Assembly: GCF_001045555.1 (NCBI RefSeq)
Contig: NZ_LFBU01000001.1
Coordinates: forward strand, 1,302,001-1,366,000
Source of the DNA: Marinobacter subterrani
GTDB taxonomy: Bacteria > Pseudomonadota > Gammaproteobacteria > Pseudomonadales > Oleiphilaceae
Direction: 5' to 3'
Length of the DNA stretch: 64,000 nucleotides
A program made the translations under genes and the position numbers. The notes below the pieces were generated by a model. That model was not told where the DNA came from, made no database searches, and saw only the letters and a list, made by a program, of their open reading frames with translations. Of the stretch, positions 1-8,528 are shown piece after piece. The first letter of the stretch is position 1. Each line of letters opens with the position of its first letter.

Positions 1-97
1 GCCGAACAGCCGGCTCATTCCGCCACGAAAGCATGAGCTTGAGCTCGTTTTCATTGATGTCCCTGAGACACCCTAATTTTTTATTCTCGTAATTCAT
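1..97 (-). CDS. pseH: PseH-like GNAT N-acetyltransferase, N-terminal fragment
   Basis: Only the first 32 codons are inside the window; the gene runs off the left edge. The translation begins MNYENKKLGCLRDIN and continues ELKLMLSWRNEPAVR. That block of a Leu-rich strand followed by WRN-x-P-x-VR is typical of the start of PseH, which acetylates the C4 amino group of the pseudaminic acid precursor using acetyl-CoA. The start codon at 95-97 lies inside the end of pseG, giving a 17-base overlap, and a GGGGGTGAT ribosome binding site sits just ahead of it. The position directly after pseG fits the usual order of the pathway. The rest of the gene, and probably pseI, should lie to the left. The call leans on context because so little sequence is present. 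Confidence 0.75.
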   Translation of the reverse strand, partial: MNYENKKLGCLRDINENELKLMLSWRNEPAVR

Positions 98-1214
98 GAT
101 CACCCCCTAACTCGAGCAAGGTAGCGACAACCCGGAATACACCCTGCCCATCGGTTGTTGCAGCAGCAGCCTTGGACATTGCTATCAACTGACCCGGGCA
201 TGAATCAATGTCTTTCAGAACTCCAATAAGGGAGTCTTCAAAACGCTCTCCGCTCTCCAGGATCCTTACCGCTCCGGTTCCCTCAAGTTCACGGGCCGCA
301 AAAACCTGATTCTCCGCAACAACAACCATCGCAGAAGGCAAACCAAGACAGCACCTTTCCCAAATCGAAGAACCGGCGGCCCCAATTACAAAGTCCTGTT
401 GCTCCATCACCTCAGCCATGTTTCCGATGCCTACAAGAACTTCTACTTTCAGTTTTATGGAGCCTGCCAGCCTTCCGATATCCTCAACCCATGGAGAAGA
501 AGGCCCCATAACAACCGTCACGTTCTTTTCCTGATACCACTCCAGAGAATCCAGTACTCTCAGGGCGCGATGAGTGAGATTATCCTGATCGACACCACCT
601 ATACTGATGAGCATATTCTGAAGCTTTGGCCGAATCCGTCTCTGCAAACTGGAATAACGCAGTTCAGAGAATTCCGGGCGCAATAATGAGAAATGGGCGC
701 CGCACAGCAATCTCGCTTCAGGAGGAACTAGTTTCCGGTAGCTGGCAGGCAAACGACCGTAGGTTTGGTCCAGCAACAAATCGCAGTCGTGCTCCCGATC
801 CGCAAGATCATCAATCACCATCAGGCGTTTTGCGCAGCCGGAAACGAGCGATTCCCAGCGATAATCCAGGGCATAGTGATCAACCACCAGCCAATCAAGA
901 TCCATTCCAGCCAGGGCCGCGAGAGTTCCAGAGGCATCCGTTATCCAACCGGTTCCCAGCCAGGAGGCATGGGGTGACTCATTGTCAGAGGGGCTCGCAT
1001 TAACATCAGGTTCAACCGGTGAAAGCACCAACACCTGATGCCCTCTGGCACTCACCACAGCCTCAAGGCTCCCCGGTTTTTCGCGCATTACGAAATAACA
1101 CCGGGCACCCGCCTCTGCCAACGCATCTGCCAGGGTAAGACAGCGCATAACGTGGCCGGATCCAATCAGCGTGGACGCATCGACCCGAAAGGCAATCGAA
1201 AGCGAATCACTCAT
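81..1214 (-). CDS. pseG: UDP-2,4-diacetamido-2,4,6-trideoxy-beta-L-altropyranose hydrolase
   Basis: PseG removes UDP from the nucleotide sugar made by PseB, PseC and PseH, giving the free 2,4-diacetamido sugar for condensation to pseudaminic acid. The 377-residue protein has the family's N-terminal signature RVDAS followed by GSGHVMRCLTLA (about residues 18-29); His21 matches the conserved histidine treated as catalytic in characterised PseG proteins. The C-terminal half has the GT-B-like nucleotide-binding pattern, with GAAGSSIWERCCLGLPS. Length is slightly above that of the Campylobacter enzyme. The start overlaps the pseF stop by 8 bases and the end overlaps pseH by 17 bases, so the genes are probably translationally coupled. 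Function is assigned from family signature plus the complete neighbouring pathway. Confidence 0.93.
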   Translation of the reverse strand: MSDSLSIAFRVDASTLIGSGHVMRCLTLADALAEAGARCYFVMREKPGSLEAVVSARGHQVLVLSPVEPDVNASPSDNESPHASWLGTGWITDASGTLAALAGMDLDWLVVDHYALDYRWESLVSGCAKRLMVIDDLADREHDCDLLLDQTYGRLPASYRKLVPPEARLLCGAHFSLLRPEFSELRYSSLQRRIRPKLQNMLISIGGVDQDNLTHRALRVLDSLEWYQEKNVTVVMGPSSPWVEDIGRLAGSIKLKVEVLVGIGNMAEVMEQQDFVIGAAGSSIWERCCLGLPSAMVVVAENQVFAARELEGTGAVRILESGERFEDSLIGVLKDIDSCPGQLIAMSKAAAATTDGQGVFRVVATLLELGGDHELRE

Positions 1215-1908
1215 TGCGCGCCCGGGCCCTCACGGCTTCGAACAGGTATTCCGCTGATTCCCAGTCCTCCAGCGTATCCACATCCTGCACACGATACCTG
1301 GGAATCGGAACCCCGAGGGAGTCCGGCCCAAATATAACCCGCTCCTCAAGCCAGGCCTCTGCGGTCCCCCAATAGAACTGCCCGGCATCGTGCCAGGCTT
1401 CTTCCAGATCCTGGGAGCGCGTTGAAAACTGTTCGGGATGAATCATTTCTACCCTGCAGCCATCAATCAGGCGCAGTGCCCGCTGAATGGGAAAGGCATA
1501 GCTGGTCACAGAAAACGCAAAGCTGCAACCGGCCGCTTTAAGCCGGCGCTCTCCTTCCTTCAGGTCTGAAAGCGTCACAAATGGGGCCGTGGCATAAATA
1601 CAGCAGGCAAGATCGACAGGGTGGCCCGCCTCTAAAAACCACTCTACCGCGTGCCGGATAACCGGGAGAGTCCCGGTGTAATCGTCCGAAAGACTCGCCG
1701 GCCGCCTGAACGGCACAGTCGCTCCATATTTCCGGGCAAACTCGGCGATCTGCTCGTCATCGGTTGAAACAATCACCTCGTCAAAACAACCGCTGGCGCG
1801 AGCAGCCTCAATGGACCAGGCAATCATCGGCTTACCACAAAAATCACGGATGTTTTTGCCCGGAATCCGTTTGCTGCCTCCGCGGGCCGGAATAATAGCA
1901 ACGTTCAT
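1207..1908 (-). CDS. pseF: Pseudaminic acid cytidylyltransferase
   Basis: PseF activates pseudaminic acid with CTP to CMP-pseudaminic acid, the donor used by flagellin or polysaccharide glycosyltransferases. The 233-residue protein starts with the cytidylyltransferase signature IIPARGGSKRIPGKNI (residues 5-20), which binds the nucleotide triphosphate, followed by the PMIAWSIEAA helix. The motif STDDEQIAEFA carries the acidic residues expected for metal binding. NeuA and KdsB relatives share this fold, but the location between pseC and pseG makes the pseudaminate role the best reading. It overlaps pseC by 4 bases and pseG by 8 bases. Confidence 0.93.
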   Translation of the reverse strand: MNVAIIPARGGSKRIPGKNIRDFCGKPMIAWSIEAARASGCFDEVIVSTDDEQIAEFARKYGATVPFRRPASLSDDYTGTLPVIRHAVEWFLEAGHPVDLACCIYATAPFVTLSDLKEGERRLKAAGCSFAFSVTSYAFPIQRALRLIDGCRVEMIHPEQFSTRSQDLEEAWHDAGQFYWGTAEAWLEERVIFGPDSLGVPIPRYRVQDVDTLEDWESAEYLFEAVRARARNE

Positions 1909-3065
1909 ACCTTCAAAGCCTGCTTCAGCGCCGCAACTACCGCATCTTGCTGGTCGAAGGTCAAGCCATGGAACATGGGAATGCTGATCGCATCGCGGTA
2001 GTAACGCATGGCTTCCGGAAAATCATCGGGCGCAAACCCCATGGACGCATAGAAGGGCTGGGTATGAACGGGGATGTAGTGCAGATTCACGCCGATGCCC
2101 TGCTCTCGGAGAGATTCGAATACCTGCCGGTGACTGACGCAAATCTCATCCAGCTTCAGACGGATCACATAAAGGTGCAGCCCGGAATAACTGTCATAGT
2201 GCTGCCAAGGAGTTATTATCGGCAATTCAGACAGTAGCCCGTCATAACGTGCGGCCAGTTCATGCCGCCTCGCAACAAAACTGTCCAGCCGGTTCATCTG
2301 GCTCACGCCAAGGGCCGCCTGCAGTTCAGTCATACGGTAGTTGAAGCCAAGAACTACCTGCTGATAATACCAGGGGCCGTCTGGCTCATGAGTCATCCTG
2401 GCGGGGTCACGAGTGATGCCGTGGCTGCGCAGCAAGTCCATCCGTTGTGCCAGTTCCGGATCATTGGTTACAGCCATACCGCCTTCCGCAGTGGTCACAA
2501 TTTTTACTGGATGGAAGCTGAACACCGTAATGTCGCTGTAACGGCCATTGCCGATGAACTCACCCTGATACTTCCCGCCAATTGCGTGTGACGCATCCTC
2601 GATGACCCGAAAACCATAACGGTCGGAAAGGGCTTTGATCCGTGCCATATCGCACGGTTGACCACAAAGATGAACAGCAACGACCACCTTCGGCAGCCGG
2701 TTTTCAGCCCTGGCCTTCTCAAGTTTGCGCTCCAGCCCATCCGGGCAAAGATTGTAGGTGTTGGGGTCTATGTCGATAAAATCGACCTGTGCGCCACAAT
2801 AAAGTCCGCAGTTCGCGGAAGCCACAAAAGTGAGGGGCGAAGTCCACAACCAGTCACCTTCACCCAACTCCAGTGCGACACACGCAATGTGCAGCGCCGA
2901 CGTTGCACTGTTAACGGCCACACCAAAAGCCGCCCCAACATGACCAGCGACCTTTTGTTCAAACTCGGGAACTTTTGGCCCCTGAGTCAGAAAGTCCGAC
3001 TTGAGGACTTCAACTACCGAATCGATATCCTGTTGCGATATTTCCTGTCGCCCATAGGGAATCAT
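1905..3065 (-). CDS. pseC: UDP-4-amino-4,6-dideoxy-N-acetyl-beta-L-altrosamine transaminase
   Basis: PseC is a PLP-dependent aminotransferase of the DegT/DnrJ/EryC1 class that converts the 4-keto product of PseB to the 4-amino sugar. The 386-residue protein opens with IPYGRQEISQQDIDSVVEVL, the usual PseC beginning. The PLP lysine lies in FSFHPVKIVTTAEGG, at about residue 187, and the upstream VIEDASHAIGG carries the aspartate that contacts the pyridine nitrogen. The length is standard. Only 3 bases separate it from pseB upstream, and its stop overlaps the pseF start by 4 bases. The other possibility, a different DegT-type sugar aminotransferase, is made unlikely by the neighbours. Confidence 0.94.
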   Translation of the reverse strand: MIPYGRQEISQQDIDSVVEVLKSDFLTQGPKVPEFEQKVAGHVGAAFGVAVNSATSALHIACVALELGEGDWLWTSPLTFVASANCGLYCGAQVDFIDIDPNTYNLCPDGLERKLEKARAENRLPKVVVAVHLCGQPCDMARIKALSDRYGFRVIEDASHAIGGKYQGEFIGNGRYSDITVFSFHPVKIVTTAEGGMAVTNDPELAQRMDLLRSHGITRDPARMTHEPDGPWYYQQVVLGFNYRMTELQAALGVSQMNRLDSFVARRHELAARYDGLLSELPIITPWQHYDSYSGLHLYVIRLKLDEICVSHRQVFESLREQGIGVNLHYIPVHTQPFYASMGFAPDDFPEAMRYYRDAISIPMFHGLTFDQQDAVVAALKQALKV

Positions 3066-3068
3066 GAA

Positions 3069-4067
3069 TCAGATACTCCCGATCTTTTCCCGGTTGGCGT
3101 CAATCCAGGTGCTCAGCTCATCGTCCGACATCCACTCGGTATTGTTGTCGCTGGAGTAGACGAAACCTTCAGGGACTTTTTTTCCGTCCTTGATTCTCGC
3201 CGTATCCGCACTCCAATCGTGGATTGCGGGCAGAATCTTGAAATGCTCTGGATATTCATAAGTGTAATAGGAATCTTCCGCACCAATCATCTGCTCGTGA
3301 AGCTTCTCCCCCGGGCGGATACCAACAATTTCCTGCCTGGCGTCAGGCGCAACAACTCTGGCAAGGTCCGTAACCTTCATGGAGGGAATCTTCTTAACGT
3401 AAATCTCACCACCTTCCATGTCTTCAAAGGCGTGCCAAACCAACTCCACGCCTTCTTCCAGCGAAATCATAAAGCGCGTCATTCGATCATCAGTAATGGG
3501 TAAAACACCCTGATCCTTAACCGACATGAAAAAAGGAATGACCGACCCGCGGGACCCCATCACGTTGCCATAGCGAACAACCGCAAAGCGCGTTTCATGC
3601 CCGCCAGCATAGGAGTTTCCAGATACAAACAACTTGTCAGAGGCCAGCTTGGTAGCACCGTAAAGATTGATCGGGCTACTCGCCTTATCTGTAGACAATG
3701 CCACAACGCGCTTTACCCCCTTATCGATACAGGCATCGATAAGGTTCATGGCGCCGTTGATATTCGTCTTGATACATTCGAAGGGGTTATATTCGGCAGT
3801 GGGAACGATTTTGGTAGCTGCTGCATGTACCACGAAGTCAACGCCATCCAGCGCCCGATAGAGCCTGTCTTTGTCGCGCACATCCCCTATAAAAAAACGA
3901 ACTCGCTGATCACCAGTAAATTTCTTTGCCATCTCCCACTGTTTCATCTCATCCCTGGAAAAAATAATCACTTTTCTTGGATTATATTTTTCAAGAAGCA
4001 TCGGAACAAAGGTATGGCCGAAGGACCCTGTGCCGCCGGTGATCAGAATGGAACTATTATCAAACAT
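3069..4067 (-). CDS. pseB: UDP-N-acetylglucosamine 4,6-dehydratase (inverting)
   Basis: PseB starts pseudaminic acid synthesis: it oxidises UDP-GlcNAc at C4, removes water across C5-C6 and inverts C5. The 332-residue protein has the NAD(P)-binding loop GGTGSFG at residues 11-17, the STDKAS segment with the catalytic Asp-Lys, and YGATK, the Y-x3-K of the extended short-chain dehydrogenase family. It lacks the membrane domain found in WbpM-type dehydratases such as the one at 30614-32581. It is the first gene of the minus-strand pse run. The 94 bases upstream, to the permease gene, should hold the promoter; a GAGGAT ribosome binding site precedes the start, but I see no convincing promoter boxes. 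Confidence 0.94.
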   Translation of the reverse strand: MFDNSSILITGGTGSFGHTFVPMLLEKYNPRKVIIFSRDEMKQWEMAKKFTGDQRVRFFIGDVRDKDRLYRALDGVDFVVHAAATKIVPTAEYNPFECIKTNINGAMNLIDACIDKGVKRVVALSTDKASSPINLYGATKLASDKLFVSGNSYAGGHETRFAVVRYGNVMGSRGSVIPFFMSVKDQGVLPITDDRMTRFMISLEEGVELVWHAFEDMEGGEIYVKKIPSMKVTDLARVVAPDARQEIVGIRPGEKLHEQMIGAEDSYYTYEYPEHFKILPAIHDWSADTARIKDGKKVPEGFVYSSDNNTEWMSDDELSTWIDANREKIGSI

Positions 4068-4161
4068 CGGGAGTCTGTATCCTCAGGTCGTTTTTTTGCA
4101 ATGTGCATGAATTACCAAGAGCATTTATGCATCATATAAGAAGCCACCCACCTCTCTCTAC

Positions 4162-5928
4162 TCAAAACGCCCACACCATCGGAATCAAACCAACCGCTGT
4201 TGTCCCCACCAGAATACTCAGCGGAAAGCCAATCCGAAAATAGTCAACAAACCGGTATCGCCCCGGGCCGTAGACCATCAGGTTCGTCTGGTATCCCAGC
4301 GGCGTCATAAACGAGGCCGAGGCCGCAAACATCACCGCAACGGCATAGGGCATGAAACTGACACCCAACTGCCCGGCCAGGGCGATGGCTATGGGGAACA
4401 TGAGCACCGCTGCCGCGTTGTTGGTGATCACCTCGGTAAACAGCACGGTGAGCAGGTAAATCAGCGCCAGTGCCACCCAGGGGGTCAGCTCGCCGAAGCC
4501 GAGCAACATTCCGGCAACCCATTCAGCCGCACCGGTCACCGTCATGGCGTTACCCAGCGCGAACGACGCGGCAATCACCACCAACACCGGCAAATCCACA
4601 CTGCGCCGGGCGCGGCTTGCTGTAATGCAGCCGGAAACAATCATCGCGGCGGCGGCGAGGAACGCAGCTTCCATAATCTGCAAAAGCCCGGAGGCGCTCA
4701 CCAGCACCATCAGTGCCAGTATCCCGAGCGCTCTTGGTGCCTTGCGGAAGTCCGGCGGCGTGGAATCATTGAGCGCGCTCACCAGCAGAAAGTCCCGCCG
4801 GAACCGGTACTGCTCAACGAACTGATGGCTGGCCTCCAGCAACAGGGTATCCCCCATCCGGAACGTGATATCGCCAAGCTTGCCCGGCACCCGCCGGCCC
4901 TCCCGGGACAGGGACAGAATCACCGCGTTGAACCGGGTGCGGAACCGGCTATCACGAATCGTCTTGTTCAGTGCCGGGAATTCCGGCCCGAGCACCACCT
5001 CCACCAGGCAGCGTTGGTGATTTTCCACCTCCAGCTTGTGCACACTGCCATTGGCGGGTTTCAGGCCCTGGATACGGCGCAGCTCACTGGCGCACTCCGG
5101 TGCTCCCACAAAATAAAGCCGGTCTCCGGCCTGCAGCGTCCGGTCCGGCTCCACGGCGGTAATCAGGCGGCCACCGCGATCAATTTCCGTGAGATAGCCA
5201 TAACTCAAGGCCCTCAGCCCGGCCTCGGCGATGGTTTTACCCACCAGGGGGCCCGGAGCCATCACCTCCACCTCTACCCCGTATTCCCGGACCTGGTCCA
5301 GCTCCTCGATCACCCCGCCCCGGTCCGGCAGGATCCGCGAGGCAAAGAGCACAAGAAACGTGCCGCCCACGAGCAGCAAGGGAACACCAACCCAGGCCAA
5401 CTCAAACAACCCGAGATGAACGCCAAGACGGCTCTGAAGCATGCCATCCACGACCAGGTTGGTACTGGTGCCGATCAGCGTGCAGGTGCCCCCCAGGATG
5501 GCGGCATAGCTCAAGGGCAACAAAAGCTTGGAGGCCGGCACTCCAAGGCGCTGGGCCCAGCCCTGAATGGCGGGGATGAACATGGCCACCACGGCGGTGT
5601 TATTCATAAACGCGCTGAGCATGCCGGTCGGCACAATCATGCGCAGCTGGGCCCCCTTCTCGGTTTTCGGGTGCCCCAGCAACAGGCGGGCAATCCACTG
5701 CACGGCTCCGGTCTCCTTCAGCCCGGCCGCCACCACATAGAGGGTTGCTATGGTGATCACACCCGGATTGCCGAAGCCCACCAACGCCTCTGCCGGGCCC
5801 AGGATGCCTGTAATCAGCAGAAACGCCAAAGCCGCCATCAGGATCAGATCAGCGGAAACACGGGTGAGTGCGAGTGATGACAACACCGTGAACAGCGTTA
5901 TCAGCGTTACTATGCCTTGCCACTCCAT
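4162..5928 (-). CDS. SLC13-family anion permease with central RCK_C (TrkA-C) domains
   Basis: This 588-residue membrane protein has hydrophobic segments at both ends and a hydrophilic middle of about 200 residues (roughly 205-390), matching the layout of SLC13-like permeases with two inserted TrkA-C domains. Signatures visible are SAFMNNTAVVAMFIP in the first half and TEVITNNAAAVLMFPIA in the second; these are the duplicated TNN/NNTA re-entrant motifs of the DASS fold. GTCTLIGTSTNLVVDG is the matching ion-binding loop. Only 4 bases separate it from cysC upstream on the same strand, so sulfate uptake for PAPS synthesis is the likely role, inferred from context. Other dianions cannot be excluded from sequence. 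Confidence 0.85.
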   Translation of the reverse strand: MEWQGIVTLITLFTVLSSLALTRVSADLILMAALAFLLITGILGPAEALVGFGNPGVITIATLYVVAAGLKETGAVQWIARLLLGHPKTEKGAQLRMIVPTGMLSAFMNNTAVVAMFIPAIQGWAQRLGVPASKLLLPLSYAAILGGTCTLIGTSTNLVVDGMLQSRLGVHLGLFELAWVGVPLLLVGGTFLVLFASRILPDRGGVIEELDQVREYGVEVEVMAPGPLVGKTIAEAGLRALSYGYLTEIDRGGRLITAVEPDRTLQAGDRLYFVGAPECASELRRIQGLKPANGSVHKLEVENHQRCLVEVVLGPEFPALNKTIRDSRFRTRFNAVILSLSREGRRVPGKLGDITFRMGDTLLLEASHQFVEQYRFRRDFLLVSALNDSTPPDFRKAPRALGILALMVLVSASGLLQIMEAAFLAAAAMIVSGCITASRARRSVDLPVLVVIAASFALGNAMTVTGAAEWVAGMLLGFGELTPWVALALIYLLTVLFTEVITNNAAAVLMFPIAIALAGQLGVSFMPYAVAVMFAASASFMTPLGYQTNLMVYGPGRYRFVDYFRIGFPLSILVGTTAVGLIPMVWAF

Positions 5929-5932
5929 GGAA

Positions 5933-6538
5933 TCAATCCTTGCGGGTAATCAGCTCCCGCTCAAGCAGGTAGGCAATGAGAGAATCCACACACTCGTCCA
6001 CCGAGTGCCGGGAGGTGTCCAGGCGGATCTCGGGGTGTGCCGGCACATCATAGGGCGAGTCGATCCCCGTGAAGTTCTTGATCTCACCCGCGCGAGCCTT
6101 CTGGTAAAGCCCCTTGGGGTCGCGCTCCTCGCAGGTGGCCAGCGGCGTATCCATGAACACCTCGATGAACTCACCCGCCGGGAACAGTTTGCGAACCAGG
6201 CGCCGGTCACTGGTGAACGGTGAAATAAAGGCACTCATCACGATCAGGCCGGCATCGGCAAAGAGTTTGCACACCTCCCCCACGCGGCGGATATTCTCCT
6301 CCCGATCGTCGTCGGAAAAGCCCAGATCCTTGCACAAACCGTGGCGGACGTTGTCACCATCCAGCAGGAACGTGTGGTACCCGCGCTTGTGCAGGGCCAC
6401 ATCCAGGGCGTTGGCAATGGTTGATTTACCAGAACCGCTCAGGCCGGTGAACCACAGCAGGCAGGGTTTCTGGTTCTTGTTAACCGAACGTTCGGCGCGG
6501 GTAATCTTGTGATCGTGCCAGATTATGTTGTTTTCCAA
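5933..6538 (-). CDS. cysC: Adenylylsulfate (APS) kinase
   Basis: CysC phosphorylates APS to PAPS, the activated sulfate used for assimilation and for sulfotransfer. The P-loop is GLSGSGKST, and [18 protein letters not shown] is the family's APS-binding segment; [20 protein letters not shown] follows as expected. I chose the TTG at 6536-6538, although the frame stays open to an ATG at 6566-6568. The TTG has AAAGGAAC about ten bases upstream, gives 201 residues (the length of the Escherichia coli enzyme), and starts with [10 protein letters not shown], which aligns with CysC N-termini. The extra codons would be read out of a repeat. It pairs with the permease downstream; cysQ at 32621 recycles the PAP by-product. 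Confidence 0.93.
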   Translation of the reverse strand: MENNIIWHDHKITRAERSVNKNQKPCLLWFTGLSGSGKSTIANALDVALHKRGYHTFLLDGDNVRHGLCKDLGFSDDDREENIRRVGEVCKLFADAGLIVMSAFISPFTSDRRLVRKLFPAGEFIEVFMDTPLATCEERDPKGLYQKARAGEIKNFTGIDSPYDVPAHPEIRLDTSRHSVDECVDSLIAYLLERELITRKD

Positions 6539-6557
6539 GACTTTGTTCCTTTTTTTA

Positions 6558-6639
6558 GCCACGGACACTCACGGACTCACACGGACGGAAAAGAAAAAAC
6601 GGACAATTTTAATGTCTTTTGTCCGTGTGGGTCCGTGGC
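6558..6639. repeat. Inverted repeat with CGGAC-rich arms upstream of cysC
   Basis: The left arm GCCACGGACACTCACGGAC begins at 6558 and continues with CTCACACGGACGG; the right arm GTCCGTGTGGGTCCGTGGC occupies 6621-6639. The arms surround an AT-rich centre. The left arm itself repeats the CACGGAC word three times. The element fills the gap between cysC and the DHH gene and has no coding value. Similar short CGGAC or CGGAG tandem words are, to my knowledge, often seen near GxxExxY genes in other genomes, and a GxxExxY remnant lies 2 kb to the right; that link is an inference. Confidence 0.75.
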
Positions 6640-6647
6640 AAAAAGCA

Positions 6648-7613
6648 TCAGCCAGCCCAGAATTCCGCCATCGTATCCAGAAACGATTGCAGTTGCCCCG
6701 CCGGCAAGGCATTAATCCCGGCCGCCGCCTTTCGCCCACCGCCGGTGGGAAACTGTCGGGCCACTTCATCGGCGCCAGTGCGATTGTTCAGGGGCGCGCG
6801 AATGCTTACCTGAAAACTGCCGCCGGCCTTCTCGGTAACAATAGCGCACGCCTTACCGGGATTCCGGTTGGCAAGTTCATTGCCCAGCACGCCACTCACC
6901 CGGCGCGCCCAGGCTTCATTAGGCAGGTTCACCAACAGTGAGGTCTCGGTTTCAGAGAGTACCGGTGCCGCCAACCCCTTGGCCATATCCGCCTTGTAGC
7001 CATCCTGCAGTTGCTGCCATGCTGGCGGCGCGGAATCAATCAGATCGAGAGGGTCCTCAAACTTCACGCACTCCCGGAACACATCCGCGGGGTGGAAATG
7101 CAGGTCCTCAACCGAATCACCATACCCATTGTAGTTGATGCAAACGCCGAGTGTTTTAAGTGCGCCAGCCTGGTCAGCAGACAGACCGGCTCGGGCCGCC
7201 AAATCCTCCCCGACAGCATTGAGATTATCGCCAAAGGCAGCCGCAATCGCCCAGTGATGAAACCGGCCACCCAGATACTGATCCATCAACAGGCTGGTGC
7301 AGGTAGTTGGCTGGGTATCGATCAAGGCAGTGAAATTGGGGTTATCAGGCAGCGCCTCACCCGGGAAGTGATGGTCCACATATAACACGGAGCAGCCCGC
7401 GGCAAGCAGTGAATCCACCGCACTCCGGTTTTTATCGAGACTGATATCAAGGATGTTAACCCGGGCAGGAGCACCGGCCGGCACGCGCCTGGCCAATGCC
7501 GTGTCTCTCTTGACGCCTGTAATGAGTGTTGTGTTCACAGGCTCGGCGAGGCGAAGCTGGATCAGTGCACAGATGCCATCGGCATCGCCGTTAAACACAT
7601 CGTAAATCTGCAT
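6648..7613 (-). CDS. DHH-family phosphoesterase
   Basis: The 321-residue protein has the DHH superfamily motifs in order: NGDADGICAL near residue 8, DISLDKN as motif II, DHHFPG near residue 80 (the name-giving DHH), and a C-terminal DHHA1-like glycine-rich stretch TGGGRKAAAG. The family contains manganese-dependent phosphoesterases acting on nanoRNA, cyclic dinucleotides, pyrophosphate or single-stranded DNA. I cannot tell the substrate. The DHHA1 motif reads GGGRK where many relatives have GGGHK, so the usual substrate-contacting histidine is replaced. It is transcribed on its own, with the repeat zone at 7687 upstream. Confidence 0.82.
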   Translation of the reverse strand: MQIYDVFNGDADGICALIQLRLAEPVNTTLITGVKRDTALARRVPAGAPARVNILDISLDKNRSAVDSLLAAGCSVLYVDHHFPGEALPDNPNFTALIDTQPTTCTSLLMDQYLGGRFHHWAIAAAFGDNLNAVGEDLAARAGLSADQAGALKTLGVCINYNGYGDSVEDLHFHPADVFRECVKFEDPLDLIDSAPPAWQQLQDGYKADMAKGLAAPVLSETETSLLVNLPNEAWARRVSGVLGNELANRNPGKACAIVTEKAGGSFQVSIRAPLNNRTGADEVARQFPTGGGRKAAAGINALPAGQLQSFLDTMAEFWAG

Positions 7614-7686
7614 ACTTTCTCTTTAAATAGAACACCAGTGGCTCTTTAATAGAATACCAGGGGCGACCAGACTCCCGGCTGAAGGA

Positions 7687-7786
7687 GGGGTCTGACCCCA
7701 CGGGGTCAGACCCCATTTTCAGGAGCATGGCCGTAGATCCGGAGTCAACGGCGAACCTGGGGTCTGACCCCGCGGGGTCAGACCCC
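7687..7786. repeat. Composite palindrome pair, type A (two 28-bp units)
   Basis: Two copies of the 28-bp palindrome GGGGTCTGACCCC-(AC or GC)-GGGGTCAGACCCC occupy 7687-7714 and 7759-7786. The offset between them is exactly 72 bases. A copy of the same composite unit, with the same 72-base offset and related spacer, lies at 9885-9984 inside a coding region. The flanks carry ATTTTCA, extending the palindrome. This resembles the bacterial interspersed mosaic arrangement of REP sequences. No transposase is present in the window. Confidence 0.9.
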
Positions 7787-7851
7787 ATTTTCATCCTCGG
7801 AGTTAACGGTCAGTTCGTGGCAGGGGCCGGTAACGCCAGAAATTGGCAGAG

Positions 7852-8163
7852 TCAGTCTCCTTTTTCACATCTCTCAAGACGACATTTTGCCTTGCGGTAT
7901 ACATCGGCCCTCTCGCGTTTGCCTACGGCGATAACAGTCACCGTAACCGTCTCATCCTGAACTTCGTAAACAAGCCGGTATCCGACACTTCGCAGCTTGA
8001 TCTTGTAACAATTCTCCAATCCTGAGAGGGCATCTGCGGCAACGTGAGGGGTATCGAGCCGTTCCTCAAGCTTCTTCTTGAACTGCTTCCGGATCGGCTC
8101 AGCAAGTTTTTTCCATTCTTTCAGCGCAGACGTCTTGAAAGCAAGCTGGTATTCAGAGCTCAT
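7852..8163 (-). CDS. RelE/StbE-type ribonuclease toxin
   Basis: This 103-residue basic protein starts YQLAFKTSALKEWKKLAEPI, the usual RelE/ParE-superfamily opening in which a beta strand is followed by two helices, and ends with the strand pattern VGYRLVYEV-VTVTVIAVGKRE-VYRKA. RelE-type members cleave mRNA at the ribosome. The conserved Arg in the GYRLVYEV strand and the C-terminal VGKRER are the usual catalytic or RNA-contacting region. The gene starts within the last 11 bases of the antitoxin gene, as expected for a co-translated pair. Toxicity is a family inference. Confidence 0.85.
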   Translation of the reverse strand: MSSEYQLAFKTSALKEWKKLAEPIRKQFKKKLEERLDTPHVAADALSGLENCYKIKLRSVGYRLVYEVQDETVTVTVIAVGKRERADVYRKAKCRLERCEKGD

Positions 8164-8401
8164 TCAGCGCGACCCGCACGCTCGGCTCCGAACGGCGCTC
8201 TCGCACAATTTCTGCAAGGCTCTGGTCATCAAGACGCTCCAGCATGGCCTCATAGATATCGGCCGGCACACAGTAAAATGCCGGCTTATTTCTGTTGAGC
8301 ACGGCCACAGGGAAGCCGTCTCCATCACGAACAGTCGCCATGGGATTCTTTTTGAGCTCTGACACACTCGCAGTTACTTCTGAATAGATTGGACTAGTCA
8401 T
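8153..8401 (-). CDS. Phd/YefM-like (StbD-type) antitoxin
   Basis: This is the small partner of the RelE-type toxin. The 82-residue product begins MTSPIYSEVTASVSELKKNP and continues PVAVLNRNKPAFYCVPADIY; the second stretch is the Phd/YefM DNA-binding and dimerisation pattern, and the acidic, flexible C-terminus would wrap the toxin. I chose the ATG at 8399-8401: GAGGAA lies six bases ahead of it. The upstream ATG at 8405-8407 abuts that same site, and a longer open frame back to 8461 has no site. Autoregulation of the promoter upstream is expected from the family and was not seen directly. Confidence 0.85.
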   Translation of the reverse strand: MTSPIYSEVTASVSELKKNPMATVRDGDGFPVAVLNRNKPAFYCVPADIYEAMLERLDDQSLAEIVRERRSEPSVRVALNEL

Positions 8402-8486
8402 AACCATTCCTCGAGACCAGTTAATAGGTCTTATTTTAAGCAACGGGAAGGTCAGTCGCAAGAAACATTATAACCATCGTAAAAAA

Positions 8487-8505
8487 GGGGTCTGACCCCA
8501 CGGGA
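8487..8505. repeat. Degenerate half of a type A palindrome
   Basis: GGGGTCTGACCCCACGGG at 8487-8504 matches the first half of the 28-bp palindrome, after which the sequence diverges to ATCACATGAAC. It lies between the antitoxin gene and the GxxExxY remnant. It appears to be a truncated copy. Confidence 0.75.
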
Positions 8506-8528
8506 TCACATGAACAATCCCGGCCTGG

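Noticed and set aside
2658..3503. Plus-strand frame of 281 residues across pseC and pseB
   Set aside because: It is antisense to two well-supported genes and shows no recognisable domain.
4825..5877. Long plus-strand frame of 350 residues
   Set aside because: It is antisense to the SLC13-type permease, rich in His, Gln and Pro as expected from a shadow of a GC-rich gene, and resembles no family.
7591..7794. Small minus-strand frame with GSDPxGSDP repeats
   Set aside because: It is made of the palindrome pair and the start of the DHH gene; there is no ribosome binding site or family.
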